A stretch of DNA of 64,000 nucleotides from Mesostigma viride (GCA_009746045.1 RPFO01000911.1:62001-126000); one strand, 5' to 3'. Shown: positions 1 through 10,471, counted from the stretch's first letter. Notes: generated from the letters alone by a model not told the origin. Made by a program: numbers and translations.

Positions 1-324
1 CCAACGGCCGTTGGGTGTAGAAAATGCATGTGTTGGCGTGTTTTCGGCCCGCTTTCAGGGGTCCAACGGCCGTTGGGTGTCGAAAATGCATGTGTTGGCG
101 TGTTTCAGGCCCACTTTCAGGGGTCCAACGGCCGTTGGGTGTCGAAAATGCATGTGTTGGCGTGTTTTCGGCCCGCTTTCAGGGGTCCAACGGCCGTTGG
201 GTGTCGAAAATGCATGTGTTGGCGTGTTTCAGGCCCACTTTCGGGGGTCCAACGGCCGTTGGGTGTCGAAAATGCATGTGTTGGCGTGTTTCAGGCGTAC
301 TTTCAGGGGTCCAACGGCCGTTGG
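1..324. repeat. 62-bp tandem repeat carrying a 14-bp perfect palindrome
   Basis: Six copies of the palindrome CCAACGGCCGTTGG start at 1, 63, 125, 187, 249 and 311, a constant 62-bp period. The units between them differ by a few bases, for example at the 'gcccgctttc' versus 'gcccactttc' positions. The array is cut by the window edge. It lies just upstream of the spliced gene at 395, whose introns carry the same palindrome, so it may be promoter, 5' UTR or an upstream intron. A possible acceptor (gatgcag) ends at 410. Confidence 0.95.
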
Positions 325-394
325 GACCTACAAATTGGGTAATTGTTGGAAAGCAATAATTTGATAAAAAGTCAAAACTTCGTCTGGATTCTGT

Positions 395-3300
395 ATGCGC
401 GCGGATGCAGGTGAAGCGCACAACAAAGACCTAAGTCTCAAGTACGTCGAGATCAAGGGCAACCAACTTGCCCTCGACATGGCCAGCGCAATGGAATACT
501 TGCTGAAGGACAACAATCACAAGACTGAAAACACGAAAACTGCAGTAGGCTTGAGGGCGCTTGAGCGGCTGCCAGGTGCGGTTGTGAAGGTTATGGGGAA
601 ACAGTACCGCCCTGCGCTGAAAAGAAAGGCGTCGGAGTCCTTCGCTCAGGAGGTTGTCGCTAATATCGTGCAAGGTTTCCAGGAATTGGGCAAGTCGGAT
701 GAGCACAGGAACGCGAAGTGCGCTGTGCTGTCAATGTGCTTGGGAAAGGACGGCATGAACAATCAAGGGCATTGCACTCTCGCGCGGCTGCTTCACGTCA
801 CGCCCAAGGATATCCAGACCGCAAGGGGAATGAGGATGGGGGGCGACCTTCCCGCCCTGAAGGCGCCCCCTCGTGCTTTACGGTCGGACAAGTTTCCGGA
901 GGAGGTCAAAGACATCGTCGGGAGTTACTGGTTGTCAGACCTAAACACGAGGGCGTCTCCCAACCATAAGGACGTGGTCAATGAGTTCGAAAGGAAGGGA
1001 AACGCCAGGATCCTCATTTCCTCCCAGGGCGGAAGGTACTATTTGGACTCGCTTGAAACGATTTACAAGCGGTTCTGTTCTGACGCGTCGCCGTACAAGG
1101 GAGGTATCGTGACGACTGCGGACGGGACAAGGTACAAGGTGGGGTACACGAAGTTCGTGGAGTTCATGCCCAAGTGCGTAAAGGGCGTGTGGAAGGACCG
1201 GGACTTGTGCGCATGCGAAAAGCACGTCGTCTTCGAGTCTCTGCTCTCTGCCTTCGCCAAAGGCGTCAAGGAGTTGAAGAGCACGCTGGAGATCGAGGAG
1301 AGGGAGGGTATCCCTTCCGTGCCTGACAATGCCCATGATTTCGTTCGACGTTTCACCTGCCACAGGGCTGAGAGGGGGGAGGGGGGGCAAGGAGGGGGGA
1401 GGACGGGCGGCCCGTTCGTTAACGTCCCAATGAACTGCTTGGAAGGGACGTGCAACGAGTGTGGGATTTCCGAGTTCATCGTGACGGACCAGATGAAGGG
1501 GTGGACAAAGAAGTACACGTGGTTCGACTTCATAAAGGAGGGCACAGCGCCCCGTGGGACGGTAAGCATGTATATTTGCATCGTTGAATATATATATGTA
1601 GACTTTCATACTTCCAACGGCCGTTGGCGTTGGGAAATTCCCAGCTGCTGACTTCCATTCTTCGGTCAATCCATGGTGCGCGGGCATGTATATTTGCATC
1701 GTTGAATATATATATGTAGACTTTCATACTTCCAACGGCCGTTGGCGTTGGGAAATTCCCAGCTGCTGACTTCCATTCTTCGGTCAATCCATGGTGCGCG
1801 GGTGTGTTGTGTTGCAGGAGGAGGATGTGGCGCCGCAAATGAACCTGCAGCAAAAACTCATCAAGTCAACCCTCTCGGAGCTCCATGAACTCATTACGGC
1901 GCGCTTCCCGGAATTCGCCATTCACGTCCATACATGGGCCTGGCAGCACCACGCTTACAAGGAGTGCATTGACGTGATGCCGCTGGGAACGGTGGTGGTC
2001 CTGATGGACTACTCGGAGAACTATTCGGACCACCTGCAGAAACAGTTGCAGGCGCAGTACTGGTACCCAAGTAGTTACGTCCTGATGCCGGTGATCGTGA
2101 TGTACCGTGATCCCGTATCGCTGGAAATCAAAAGGGTGAAGCACGATTACATGGGGAAGGACGTACCGAGGAATGCCCAGACCCTGGAGTTCGTGATGAA
2201 GAATACCCTTAACGTGCTGAGGGAGGAGGGGGTGGAGGTGAGGAACTGGATCAGTTGGTCCGACAACTGTAAGGAGCAGTTCCAATCCCGGTATGTGTTG
2301 GCGATGGCTGCGGACCTGCTCGAGGCCGACCCCGACTTGGAATCATTGGAGTGGAACTACTCGTGTGCAGGACATGGGAAGGGGGAGTCGGACGGGGAGG
2401 GGGGGACGGTCAAAAGCATCCTCAAAAGAGCGCAGATGCAGGAGGACAATCGGAACCTGAATACGGTGGAGGCACTGGTGGCCTACCTGAACCGGGATTG
2501 GAGAACCGGCAAAGACTCGAGTCGACCATCGGCACAATCGGACGTGGTTCGACGGGCATTTCTTCTCGATAACGTAAGTAAAGACAGTTGCTTTCTGGTG
2601 GTCAAGTGCAGTTCTATAATTTGTCTCTGGTTACACTTTACAGAGGACAGCTTCCTTGATGCAGTTTGAAGTTTCATAAGGCCAACGGCCGTTGGAGCTG
2701 GAAAATCGTATAATTGTTGAGTGCCAACGGCCGTTGGAGTTGAGAAATGTACTTATATAAAGTTTCCAAGGGCCAACGGCCGTTGGAGTTGGGAAATCTT
2801 ATAATTGTTGAGTGCCAACGGCCGTTGGAGTTGGGAAATGTGCTGTGATGTTGTTTCATGGAATTACAATTGCAGATTCTCACGTCCGGTAAGGAGCGAG
2901 GCCCGATCCGAGATATCTCCACGGCACACCAGTGGCGACTGGACAAAAAGGGCGAGCGGGTCGAGGTGGTAAAGCTCAGGCGTTTTTCATGCTTCAGTTG
3001 TGCGGAGTGCCGAGAGGGCAAGTGGACGACATGCCCAAACGATTGGAGCAGCTCGTCGTGGACTGTAAAACTCCAGGCGAGTAAGTCGCGGAACCCCACG
3101 CGATATCCGGGAACCCGCCTGAACCACGTTCAAACGGCAAGAAACGAGTTGGGGCGTGGTTTGCAGGAGGGGGAGGCCGTCGCAGTCGCATCTGAGAGGG
3201 GGCACAAGGACCATGTGCCCGACCACCCGTACTGGTTGGCGAAAGTTGTTCGAGTCGCCCACCAACTCGACAAGGATGAGTGTTTAAACAAACATACAGG

Positions 3301-3660
3301 GGGGGGGGCGAGGTTTTTAAGAAAGGCAACTGGGTAATGTACGTAAAATACTTCGAGAGGTGCTCCTCCTCCGGATCGGACGCCCGACGCTTCTTCTGGA
3401 ACCCAGACGACCGAGAACCCTTAACTGCAATCGTGTGCTACCTGAGCGTCGCAAAGGTCACGAAGGGCAAGTGGGAAGGACATCCGGACAACACGCGACA
3501 GGGCTGGTTCACAATTGCGAAGAAGGTGGACGCCGAAATTACGGTACGTCATTCCAAACATTACTGTGTAAAATTGGTGTTTGTATGTCGCATGTGTTTT
3601 TTTGTCGACGGTCGTTCACCTTACTAATGTTACATACAGGGCAATCAGCCTATACTTTAG
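395..3660 (+). CDS. Spliced transposase-like protein, RNase H-fold DDE-type suspected, with one frame break
   Basis: The model is exons 395-1561, 1818-2573, 2876-3543 and 3640-3660, giving about 869 residues. The introns start gtaagc, gtaagt and gtacgt, end in cag, and all lie in phase 0. Exon 1 is Cys-rich (CVKG...CACEKH near residues 270-285; CLEGTCNEC near 350-360). Exon 2 has three ordered acidic motifs: MDYSENY (Asp at base 2007), WSDNCKEQF (Asp at 2262) and GHGKGESDGEGG (Asp at 2391). This spacing and the GHGKG.DG.GG pattern resemble DDE transposase-like proteins of animal and algal mobile elements; the superfamily is not assigned. Exon 3 has PYWLAKVV and, after a run of ten G (3299-3308), KKGNWVMYVKYF. 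The frame changes at that G-run, so a base has been lost or gained, or the assembly is wrong. The true start may lie upstream, because a cag acceptor ends at 410. Its neighbours are its own palindromic repeats. Confidence 0.65.
1562..1817 (+). other. Intron 1, nearly filled by a 118-bp tandem duplication
   Basis: The intron begins gtaagc and ends gttgcag. Positions 1567-1684 and 1685-1802 are two essentially identical 118-bp copies, each with one CCAACGGCCGTTGG palindrome (1614-1627 and 1732-1745). Splicing joins ...GTAPRGT to EEDVAPQ in phase 0. Bases after the second copy form the pyrimidine-poor acceptor. Confidence 0.8.
2574..2875 (+). other. Intron 2 with four palindrome copies
   Basis: The donor is gtaagt and the acceptor attgcag, in phase 0. 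CCAACGGCCGTTGG occurs at 2682, 2724, 2773 and 2815, embedded in roughly 40-50-bp units sharing 'ggagttgggaaat' and 'ataattgttga'. The surrounding exons contain no copy. Confidence 0.8.
3544..3639 (+). other. Last intron, 96 bp
   Basis: The donor gtacgt follows ...DAEIT and the acceptor is acatacag. Splicing adds only GNQPIL and a TAG stop at 3658-3660. If the intron were retained, translation would stop at 3627. Confidence 0.6.
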
Positions 3661-3900
3661 CTTGGCTGCATGGCGCATGTCGCATATCTTAATTTCTCAA
3701 AGCCAACGGCCGTTGGACTTACGAAACTGGACAAGTGCCAAGTGCGGATTAGGTACTAAAATGGGCATTCTTGTTGAGGATGACCAGTTGTGTTTATATA
3801 TTTTTGCATGGTGGCGGATGACTTGGCGTGTTGTTGCATTTTTACATACGGGTGTATGGTAGGCCTTAAACCCTAAACCCCTACACTCCTAAACCATATT
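3661..3900. other. 3' flank with one further palindrome and no gene
   Basis: CCAACGGCCGTTGG recurs at 3703-3716, about 40 bp after the stop codon. No coding signal is seen here. A short telomere-like stretch closes the segment. Confidence 0.6.
3866..3895. repeat. Interstitial telomere-like CCCTAAA units
   Basis: Two plant/green-algal type units (ttaaaccctaaaccc) are followed by degenerate ctacactcctaaacc. Too short to be a chromosome end. It lies between the transposase gene and the TG-rich minisatellite. Confidence 0.55.
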
Positions 3901-5690
3901 TACCCTTATATGTTGGGTGTGTTGTGTGAATGTTGGGTATGTGTGTTGGGGCGTGTGTGTTGTGTGTGTGTGTTGGGTGCATTCATGAAGGTGCGGGGGC
4001 GTGTAGGGTGTGTGCAAAGTGTCTTGTGTGTTGATGTTGGGTGTGGGGGGGGGGAGGTACATGTGTGTTGTGTGTGTGACTTAGTAGGTGTGTTGTGTGT
4101 GTGACTTAGGTGTGTGTGTTGTTTGTGTTGGATATGTGTTGTGTGTGTGTGTGTTGTGTGTGTGTAGGGTGTCTTGTGTGTTGGTTTCTTGTTTTTAGTA
4201 GGTGTTGGGTGTGTGTATGTCGGGTGCAAACATAGTGTGTGTGTGTGTGTGTTCGGTATGTGTGTTGGGTGTCTTGTGTGTGTGTGTTCGGTATGTGTGT
4301 TGAGGCGTGTGTGTGTGCTCTGTGTATGTATGTTGTGTGTGTGTGTGTTGGGGCGTGTGCGTGTGTGTGTTGTGTGCATGTTAATTGTCATGTATTGGTG
4401 TTGAGTGTGAGGGGGGGATGGACGTGTGTGTTGTGTGTGACTTAGGTGTGTTATGTGTGTGTTGTGTGTGACTTAAGTGTGTAGTGTGTGTGTTGTGTGT
4501 GTTGGATGTGTGGTGTGGGTGTGGGTGTGGGTGTGTGGGTGGGTGGGGGGGGGCCAAGTGTCTTGTGTGTTGGTATTGGGTTTGTGTGGGGGGGTGTACG
4601 TGTGTGTTGTGTGTGACTTAGGTGTGTTTTGTGTGTGTTGTGTGTGATCGACCTAGGTGTGTGTTGCGTGTGTGTGTTGGGTGTACATGTGTTCATAAAG
4701 GGTGTGGGTGTGTGTAGGGTGTGTGCAAAGTGTCTTGTGTGTTGGTGTTGGGTGTGGGGGGGGGAAAGTACGTGTGTGTTGTGTGTGTGACTTAGGTGTG
4801 TTGTGTGTGTGTTGTTTGCATGTTATTGTTGGTGTTGTGGGGGGGGGGATGTACGTGTACGTGTGTTGTGTGTTGGTGTCTTATTTTTAGGTGTTGGTGT
4901 GTGTGTCGTGGGTGCAAACATTGTGTGTGTGTGTGTGTTGGGTGTGTGTTGGGTGTCTTGTGTGTTTGGTGTTTTTGGTAGGTGTTGTGTGTGCGTGTTT
5001 TCGGTATGTGTGTTGGGTGTCTTGTGTGTGTGTGGTATGTGTTTGGGTGTTGTTGTGTGTGCAGTGTTGGGGCATGTGTGTGTGTGTGTTGGGGCATGTG
5101 TGTGTGTTGTGGCATGTTAATTGTCATGTGTTGGTGTTGTGTGTGGGGGGGGGGGATGTACGTGTGTGTTGTGTGTTACTTAGGTGTGTTATGTGTGTGT
5201 TGGGTGTGGGTGTCGTGGGCCGACCGGTGCAAACATTGTGTGTGTGTGTGTGTGTGTGGGTGTGTGTTGGGTGTCTTGTGTGTTGGTGTCTTGTTTTTAG
5301 TAGGTGTTGTGTGTGCGTGTTTTCGGTATGTGTGTTGGGTGTCTTTTGTGTGTGTGGTGTGTGTTTGGGTGTTGTTGTGTGTGCAGTGTTGGGGCATGTG
5401 TGTGTGTGTTGGGGCATGTGTGTGTGTGTGTTGGGGCATGTGTGTCAGTGTGTGTGTTGTGGCCTGTTAATTGTCATGTGTTGGTGTTGTGTGTGGGGGG
5501 GGCGGGATGTACCTATGTGTTGTGTGTTATAACAACTATACTTAGGTGTGTTATGTGTGTGTTGCGTGTGTGTGTTGGGTGTGTGTTGCATGGCTGTCTT
5601 GTGTGTTGGTGTCTTGTTTTTAGGTGTTGGTGTGTGTCTTGGGTGCAAACATAGTGTGTGTGTGTGTTGGGTGTGTTGTTCGTGTGTGTA
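3901..5690. repeat. TG-rich minisatellite with higher-order repetition
   Basis: About 1.8 kb is almost entirely TG, TTG and GGG strings. Landmarks recur: 'gggtgcaaac' near 4221, 4911, 5226 and 5641; 'ttaattgtcatgt' near 4381, 5117 and 5466; G-runs of 7-12 followed by 'atgtacgtgt'. This indicates degenerate higher-order units of about 310-370 bp. Open frames across it are rich in Cys/Val on one strand and His/Thr on the other, and reflect composition only. Confidence 0.9.
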
Positions 5691-5697
5691 TGAAAAT

Positions 5698-6136
5698 ATA
5701 GAATCGTGGTTCTCTGAACATAGTTTCTTTATAGTGAGATGGAAGGGTAGCCGCTATAGCTAGGTTATTGGGTTCACGTGACAAACCTTTTGAGGCCGGT
5801 GCGGCCTGATCCGGATCAGTCGTGGCCAAAGCTTTGGCCAGTTTTTTCTTGGCCAGGTGGCAGGAGCTACGTTGAGATATAAACCTGCCACTGTCTAGGT
5901 TTCTTGGCTCATGGCGTAGTGATTAACTAGATCTAGATTCTTTCTCTCACGCAATATGTGACCTAATAGCCCCGGCAGCCTTACGTAAGCTGCCGGCAAT
6001 TAGAACGCCACATGGCGTCATTTGTTCAGACGCAACATTTGCGTGGCGAAAAAATGCCGTCCGGGCCAAGGCCGCATGACACGCAAAAAAGGACAAAAAC
6101 AAACCCACCTAGCTAAGGTCGGCCTCTTTTCTTTTC
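5698..6136 (+). repeat. Split direct repeat A1
   Basis: Nearly identical to 10603-11039. It contains three palindromic structures: CTGATCCGGATCAG (5806-5819), TGGCCAAAGCTTTGGCCA (5823-5840), and a hairpin with 8-bp arms around ttacgtaa (5972-5996). It ends 88 bp before the gag-like ATG. Confidence 0.9.
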
Positions 6137-6223
6137 ACGAGGGCGGCGACAGCAAGCCAGGGGAAACGAACCTCTGGTTTGACGAACCTGTACTGTCGGA
6201 GCCATTTTTGGCCCTGAGCAGCA

Positions 6224-7277
6224 ATGCCGAAGGGGCGCAAAGCTACAGGAGGGCAGGCAGCGCGCGGGGAGGACGGGACGCCCACACCGCGGGCTGCTGC
6301 CGCCAGTCACGCGCCAGTCGCCTTCAGCGCCAAAAAGAAGCAGCTCGCCACTCTGCTCGCCAAGTGCATCAGCCCCGCAGAGGCGGTGGGGGCAGTCGAG
6401 CAGGTCTTCGGTGCCGAGGACTGGGTGACGGACGCCAGCTCGTGGAGCTCGAGCCAGCTGAAGTCTGTCGTGCAGTTGCTGGCCGATCACGTTGATGTTG
6501 GCGACGTGTTGGACGCACGTGACCCAAACGGAACGTTGGTGGCAAAACTGCTGGCCGTGGCAGATCTCGCGGCGGACGAGGAGGAGGATCAGGCGCTGCC
6601 ACCAACGACACCTGCGCAGCGAAAAATGGCCAAGCCGAAAGGCGCGGCCAAGGTTTCGGCAGGTGGGGGGGCTGTCGGAAAGGAAATGAGGGCGAGGTTG
6701 GCGACATTCGTTGGGGCACCTCCGGAAACCGAAAATCAGGACGACGAGGAGGACGAGGAGGGGGAGGTCGCAGCCGAGAAATTCATGCAAGGTTTGAAGG
6801 CAGCGCTGGGAGGAATGGAGGGGGCGGGAAGCCACTTCAAGGCCTCGAAAGGGGTGGCGCTGCCAAGCCGAGCCAAGAGCGTGAAATATCGGGTTTCGGA
6901 GCGGGTGCTGCCGGGGTGTTGGAGGACGCCAGCGACAATGGGATGGGAATCCGGTCGTGGGTCATGACGGTAAAGCCTGGAAATTGGCGGAACATGGAGA
7001 ACAGGAAAATTGTCATGAACATTGCATTGGCCATGGACACCCTTCTCAAGGAGCTGGGCTCAGCAGCCGGGGAGCTTGTGGGCATGGAGTACCTAATGAG
7101 GGTGGTGGCGGCCTTGCTGCAGGTGGAAGGGCAAGGAGGGGGGGGTGGAAGGTGGCCAGCCACCTCCTGCCATTGGGGGAGGAGGCTGCACTGTCAGCCA
7201 CCCCGGCTGTCAAGGCAGCTCTCCAAACTGCCATCCTCTTGGACAAGCTCAGCAAGGCTCAACAAGTAGGGAAATAG
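6224..7277 (+). pseudogene. Gag-like ORF of the DIRS element, broken by frame changes
   Basis: The ORF opens with ATG at 6224 (MPKGRKATGG) and has an acidic stretch (QDDEEDEEGE) near residues 170-180. The first frame runs to 6967. Coding-like sequence continues in a second frame (VLEDASDNGMGIRSWVM, from about 6900) to a G-run at 7137-7146. It then continues in a third frame (WKVASHLLPLGEEAAL...KAQQVGK) to a stop at 7277. At least two indels, or assembly errors at homopolymers, therefore interrupt it. Its position before the pol ORF fits a Gag. No zinc knuckle was seen. An intron is an alternative to the first break, but no convincing donor was found. Confidence 0.6.
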
Positions 7278-10200
7278 AATCCCAGCGGGACCGCTCCCTT
7301 TTCCCGCTGCCATACCCACTTAGGCCAGCGTACACCGCGTGGGGCAGGGTGAGATCGGCACGCCGGCGACAGCGTGCCACGCGCCGCCACCGCGAGTACA
7401 CACTGCAATGCAAGGTAGTGCGTTGGCTTAATTGGCTGTGGGGAGGGGGGCAAGACCCTCCTCCTAACCCTAGAGGGGCGTGCTCTAAGGGGAGGGAGGA
7501 GGCCCTTGCGAGGGTCAAGAGGCACTGCACCTGGCACAGTCGCCGCGTAGGGGGCGTTGCGACAGGCCAGGAGCAAGAAGGTGCTGATGCAATATATGGG
7601 AAGCAGAATAAGTATGAACAACTGCGCGCGGACGCGGTGAGTCTACCAAAGGCGGAGGTGGCGGGGAAGGCACGGCTGCTCGACCTGTTGGCTATGCGGC
7701 CGAGCTGGCGGGAGATATATGCCAGCGAAGAGAACTGCATCAAGCCAGCGGTCGTGGCGAGCGCAAAGTATTGGAATGTGCCCAAGCCCAGCCGGGGATG
7801 CTCCATGGCTGAATGGGGCAAGCTCATGAGCCGGGCAGCGGGCGTGGGCATGGTGGCGTTCCGGGAGAGGCGGCCCAAGTGGGTGGATGGCTGCTTTGGA
7901 GTGGCCAAGGGGGTGGGTGAGCTTCGGTTCATCGTCAACAGGAAGCTGGGCAACCTGCTGTGGGTGGACCCCCCCAAGATCCTGCTACCCCACCTGGGCA
8001 TCCTCGTGGAGGTCTACATCAAAGGCTGGTGCTACTGCGCCAAGAGCGACCTCGTGTCATACTACTATTCCATCGAGGTGCCCGAGTGGTGGTGGGACTA
8101 CCAAGGGCTTCCTAGTGTGTGGTCGACTAGCGTAGGTCTGGCAGGGCCCAGGCGGAAGGTGTGGCCCGTGCTCAAGGTGCTGGCCATGGGACATTCCCAT
8201 GCGGTGGCGCTGGGGGAGGCCATCCATGAGATGGTGCTCTACATGACCGGTGCCCTGGATCCGAGGCGCCAGGTCAACTACCTCTCAAGCGCAGGTGAGC
8301 TCACCTTGGTGCGCGACGAGTGTGGCCAGCCACTGCGCTTGGCCATCGAGTACAAGGAGGAGCGCGCCGGGGAGCTTCAGATTGACCTGGAAAACCCCCC
8401 TGCCCCCATGCTGTCCATCACTATTGATGACTTGGTGGCCAGCAACGGGCGGACCTGCGAGGCGGTGAACCAGCTCATCACGCGCGCTATTGAGGAAGGC
8501 TACCTCCCTAACAACCTTGTGCCGTCTAAGGAGAAGACTAAGATGGCGAGCCTGGAAGGGGACGAGCTAGAAGCCCTAGGGGTGGTGCACCGACGGAACG
8601 GCGTGCTGGAACCAACGGTCAAGCAGCTCAACCTTGTGATCGCCCACACGCAGGCTATACTCACTCGAGGCCGAGCTACGGCCGAGGGGCTGGCTGCCGT
8701 CTTGGGGCGGTGGTTGTGGCTGCAGATGTTAAGCCGCAGCTGCTTGTCCATTTGGCAGCAATGTTTCAAATTCATCAGCCTGCAAGGGTGGGGGCAGCGA
8801 TCCTGGGTGCTGTGGGCCGGGGTGCGGGAGGAGTTAGAGTGTGCCCTGGCCTTGGCTCCCATGCTAAGGGTTGACCGAAGCGCACCTTTGGCCCGTGAGG
8901 TGGTTGCATCTGACGCGTCCACCTACGGGCAAGGTGTCGTGTACGCAACCATGGAGCCGGGCGATGTGACGGAGCTGGCGAGGGCACGAGAGGTGCGGGG
9001 GTACCCGACTTTGCTCATACCAAGTGAGGTGGCCTACGCTGGCCCTAGGCCACTGAGCGCGCGGGCGCAACAAGCAATCACTAGCCAGCAATGGCGGGTT
9101 GGGGTCCGGAGTCGTTGGCGGGATCCGGGGATGCACATCAACGAGAAGGAGGTGCGGGCTGCAGTGAAGGGCGTGGAGAGGAGTGCGCGCAGCTTGGCAA
9201 ACCGAGGCAAGCGGGTGGTGAGGTTGGTGGACTCCACCGCGGCGTTGGGCTGCTTGGCTAAGGGGCGGTCCTCATCCCACAAGCTCAACAAGCAGTGCCG
9301 CCGCTTGTGCGCGCTGACCCTCGCCACGGGGAGTCGTTCCCAGTGGGTGTGGACGCCGAGTGCACTTCAACCAGCCGATGGCGTTTCTCGCGGCCAATCC
9401 ATGGCGACTTTCTTGGCAGGCTGGGTGCGCGACCTGACCGCGGAAGGCATCCATCCTAACCCGGGGCCCCCTGCACCTGTTAGCTACCTTCCATTGCTAG
9501 AGGGGAAAGTAAAGCCGGCTACTTTGCTGGCCTACCGTCGTGGTCTTGATTCCCTCTTGACTTGGTGGGAGGCTGGTGGGCGGGCGGACGGGTCATCGTC
9601 ACGAGCTGACACCCTTGAGGAGACATTTTGTGCGTATGTCGCCTGGGCTCATTTTCGGGGGTACAGCCGCCAAGTGTGTGTCAATGCCTTGATGGGGTTG
9701 CAACTTTATTATCCCGGTATGGTGAAGCGGTGGGACTTGGCCCGTGGCGTCCTCGCTGGGTGGAAAACACTTGTGCCCCCCCGTGCCCCTCCTCCCATTC
9801 CATGGGAGGCGGCGTTTGCACTTGCCAGCACGATGGTCATGCAAGGTCAGCGCCTTGCGGGCCTGCTGGTTGTCATCGTGTTCCGCCATTACCTGCGAAT
9901 CTCGGAGGCGCTGAACCTCCGTGTTGGCCATGTGCGCCTCCAGCCTGACGTTCGGCTTGGGCCGGCTCAACGGGGCGCCCTACTGCTGAGGTCTACCAAG
10001 ACCTCTAAGGGCAAGACTCAGTCAGTGGTGGTAGAAGATGTGATGTCTGAAACCATCCTCCGTCACTGCATCGCGGGTAAGCACGCTTGGGAGGCCGTGT
10101 TCCCTTTCACCTACCCGCAATTCCGGCGCATTTGGCAGGCTGCGAGTCAGGCCTTGGGGGTCGCCCAGATTTTCACCATTCACGGGCTGCGGCATGGAGG

Positions 10201-10399
10201 TGCCACTCACGATTTCCTCGCGGGTCGCAGCATGGGGGACATCCAGGGCCGGGGGCGCTGGCTTAGCAGCTCCACGGTTGCCCATTATGTGGGCTTGCAC
10301 CGCAGTTTGGAGGTGCAGCTGCCTGAGGTTATTCTTCGGGCCATGGCCGCCTGCCCCCCTCGGGCCTGGCGGGCTATTTTGAAATTGCCCTCCACCTAA
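7145..10399 (+). CDS. DIRS-type polyprotein: reverse transcriptase, RNase H and tyrosine recombinase
   Basis: An uninterrupted frame of 1084 residues. RT: LRFIVNRK near 260, motif A with Asp302 (AKSDLVSYYY), motif B-like MGHSHAVALGEA, and motif C ITIDD with Asp428-Asp429 in place of YxDD. RNase H: Asp590 (VASDAST), Glu669 (NEKEV), Asp696 (LVDSTAAL), Asp745 (PADGVSR). The C-terminal tyrosine recombinase has the catalytic set Arg918 (HYLRISEAL), His1013-x-x-Arg1016 (HGLRHGG) and Tyr1048 (AHYVG). In DIRS elements the RT copies the RNA and the recombinase integrates a circular DNA. The first 40 or so residues overlap the gag tail in another frame, and the next in-frame Met is near residue 183. 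The protein is therefore probably made by frameshift or reinitiation. It ends 72 bp before B1. All key residues are intact, so the enzyme could be active. Confidence 0.9.
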   Translation: MEGGQPPPAIGGGGCTVSHPGCQGSSPNCHPLGQAQQGSTSREIESQRDRSLFPLPYPLRPAYTAWGRVRSARRRQRATRRHREYTLQCKVVRWLNWLWGGGQDPPPNPRGACSKGREEALARVKRHCTWHSRRVGGVATGQEQEGADAIYGKQNKYEQLRADAVSLPKAEVAGKARLLDLLAMRPSWREIYASEENCIKPAVVASAKYWNVPKPSRGCSMAEWGKLMSRAAGVGMVAFRERRPKWVDGCFGVAKGVGELRFIVNRKLGNLLWVDPPKILLPHLGILVEVYIKGWCYCAKSDLVSYYYSIEVPEWWWDYQGLPSVWSTSVGLAGPRRKVWPVLKVLAMGHSHAVALGEAIHEMVLYMTGALDPRRQVNYLSSAGELTLVRDECGQPLRLAIEYKEERAGELQIDLENPPAPMLSITIDDLVASNGRTCEAVNQLITRAIEEGYLPNNLVPSKEKTKMASLEGDELEALGVVHRRNGVLEPTVKQLNLVIAHTQAILTRGRATAEGLAAVLGRWLWLQMLSRSCLSIWQQCFKFISLQGWGQRSWVLWAGVREELECALALAPMLRVDRSAPLAREVVASDASTYGQGVVYATMEPGDVTELARAREVRGYPTLLIPSEVAYAGPRPLSARAQQAITSQQWRVGVRSRWRDPGMHINEKEVRAAVKGVERSARSLANRGKRVVRLVDSTAALGCLAKGRSSSHKLNKQCRRLCALTLATGSRSQWVWTPSALQPADGVSRGQSMATFLAGWVRDLTAEGIHPNPGPPAPVSYLPLLEGKVKPATLLAYRRGLDSLLTWWEAGGRADGSSSRADTLEETFCAYVAWAHFRGYSRQVCVNALMGLQLYYPGMVKRWDLARGVLAGWKTLVPPRAPPPIPWEAAFALASTMVMQGQRLAGLLVVIVFRHYLRISEALNLRVGHVRLQPDVRLGPAQRGALLLRSTKTSKGKTQSVVVEDVMSETILRHCIAGKHAWEAVFPFTYPQFRRIWQAASQALGVAQIFTIHGLRHGGATHDFLAGRSMGDIQGRGRWLSSSTVAHYVGLHRSLEVQLPEVILRAMAACPPRAWRAILKLPST

Positions 10400-10471
10400 T
10401 TTGGTTGTTCATTTCTCTGTCATTATGCTAGGTTCTTTGCCCCTGGCATGGATCGCCAGGGAGGGATATAA

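Noticed and set aside
3081-3166. An extra intron in the transposase-like gene (consensus donor gtaagt, acceptor tttgcag) that would restore the overall reading-frame length
   Set aside because: Splicing it puts translation into a TGA at 3193, whereas the unspliced frame stays open to the G-run and reads PYWLAKVV. A homopolymer indel explains the break better.
3906-5532. Cys/Val-rich and His/Thr-rich proteins in the TG-rich block
   Set aside because: Low-complexity artefacts of TG/CA repeats, with competing frames on both strands.
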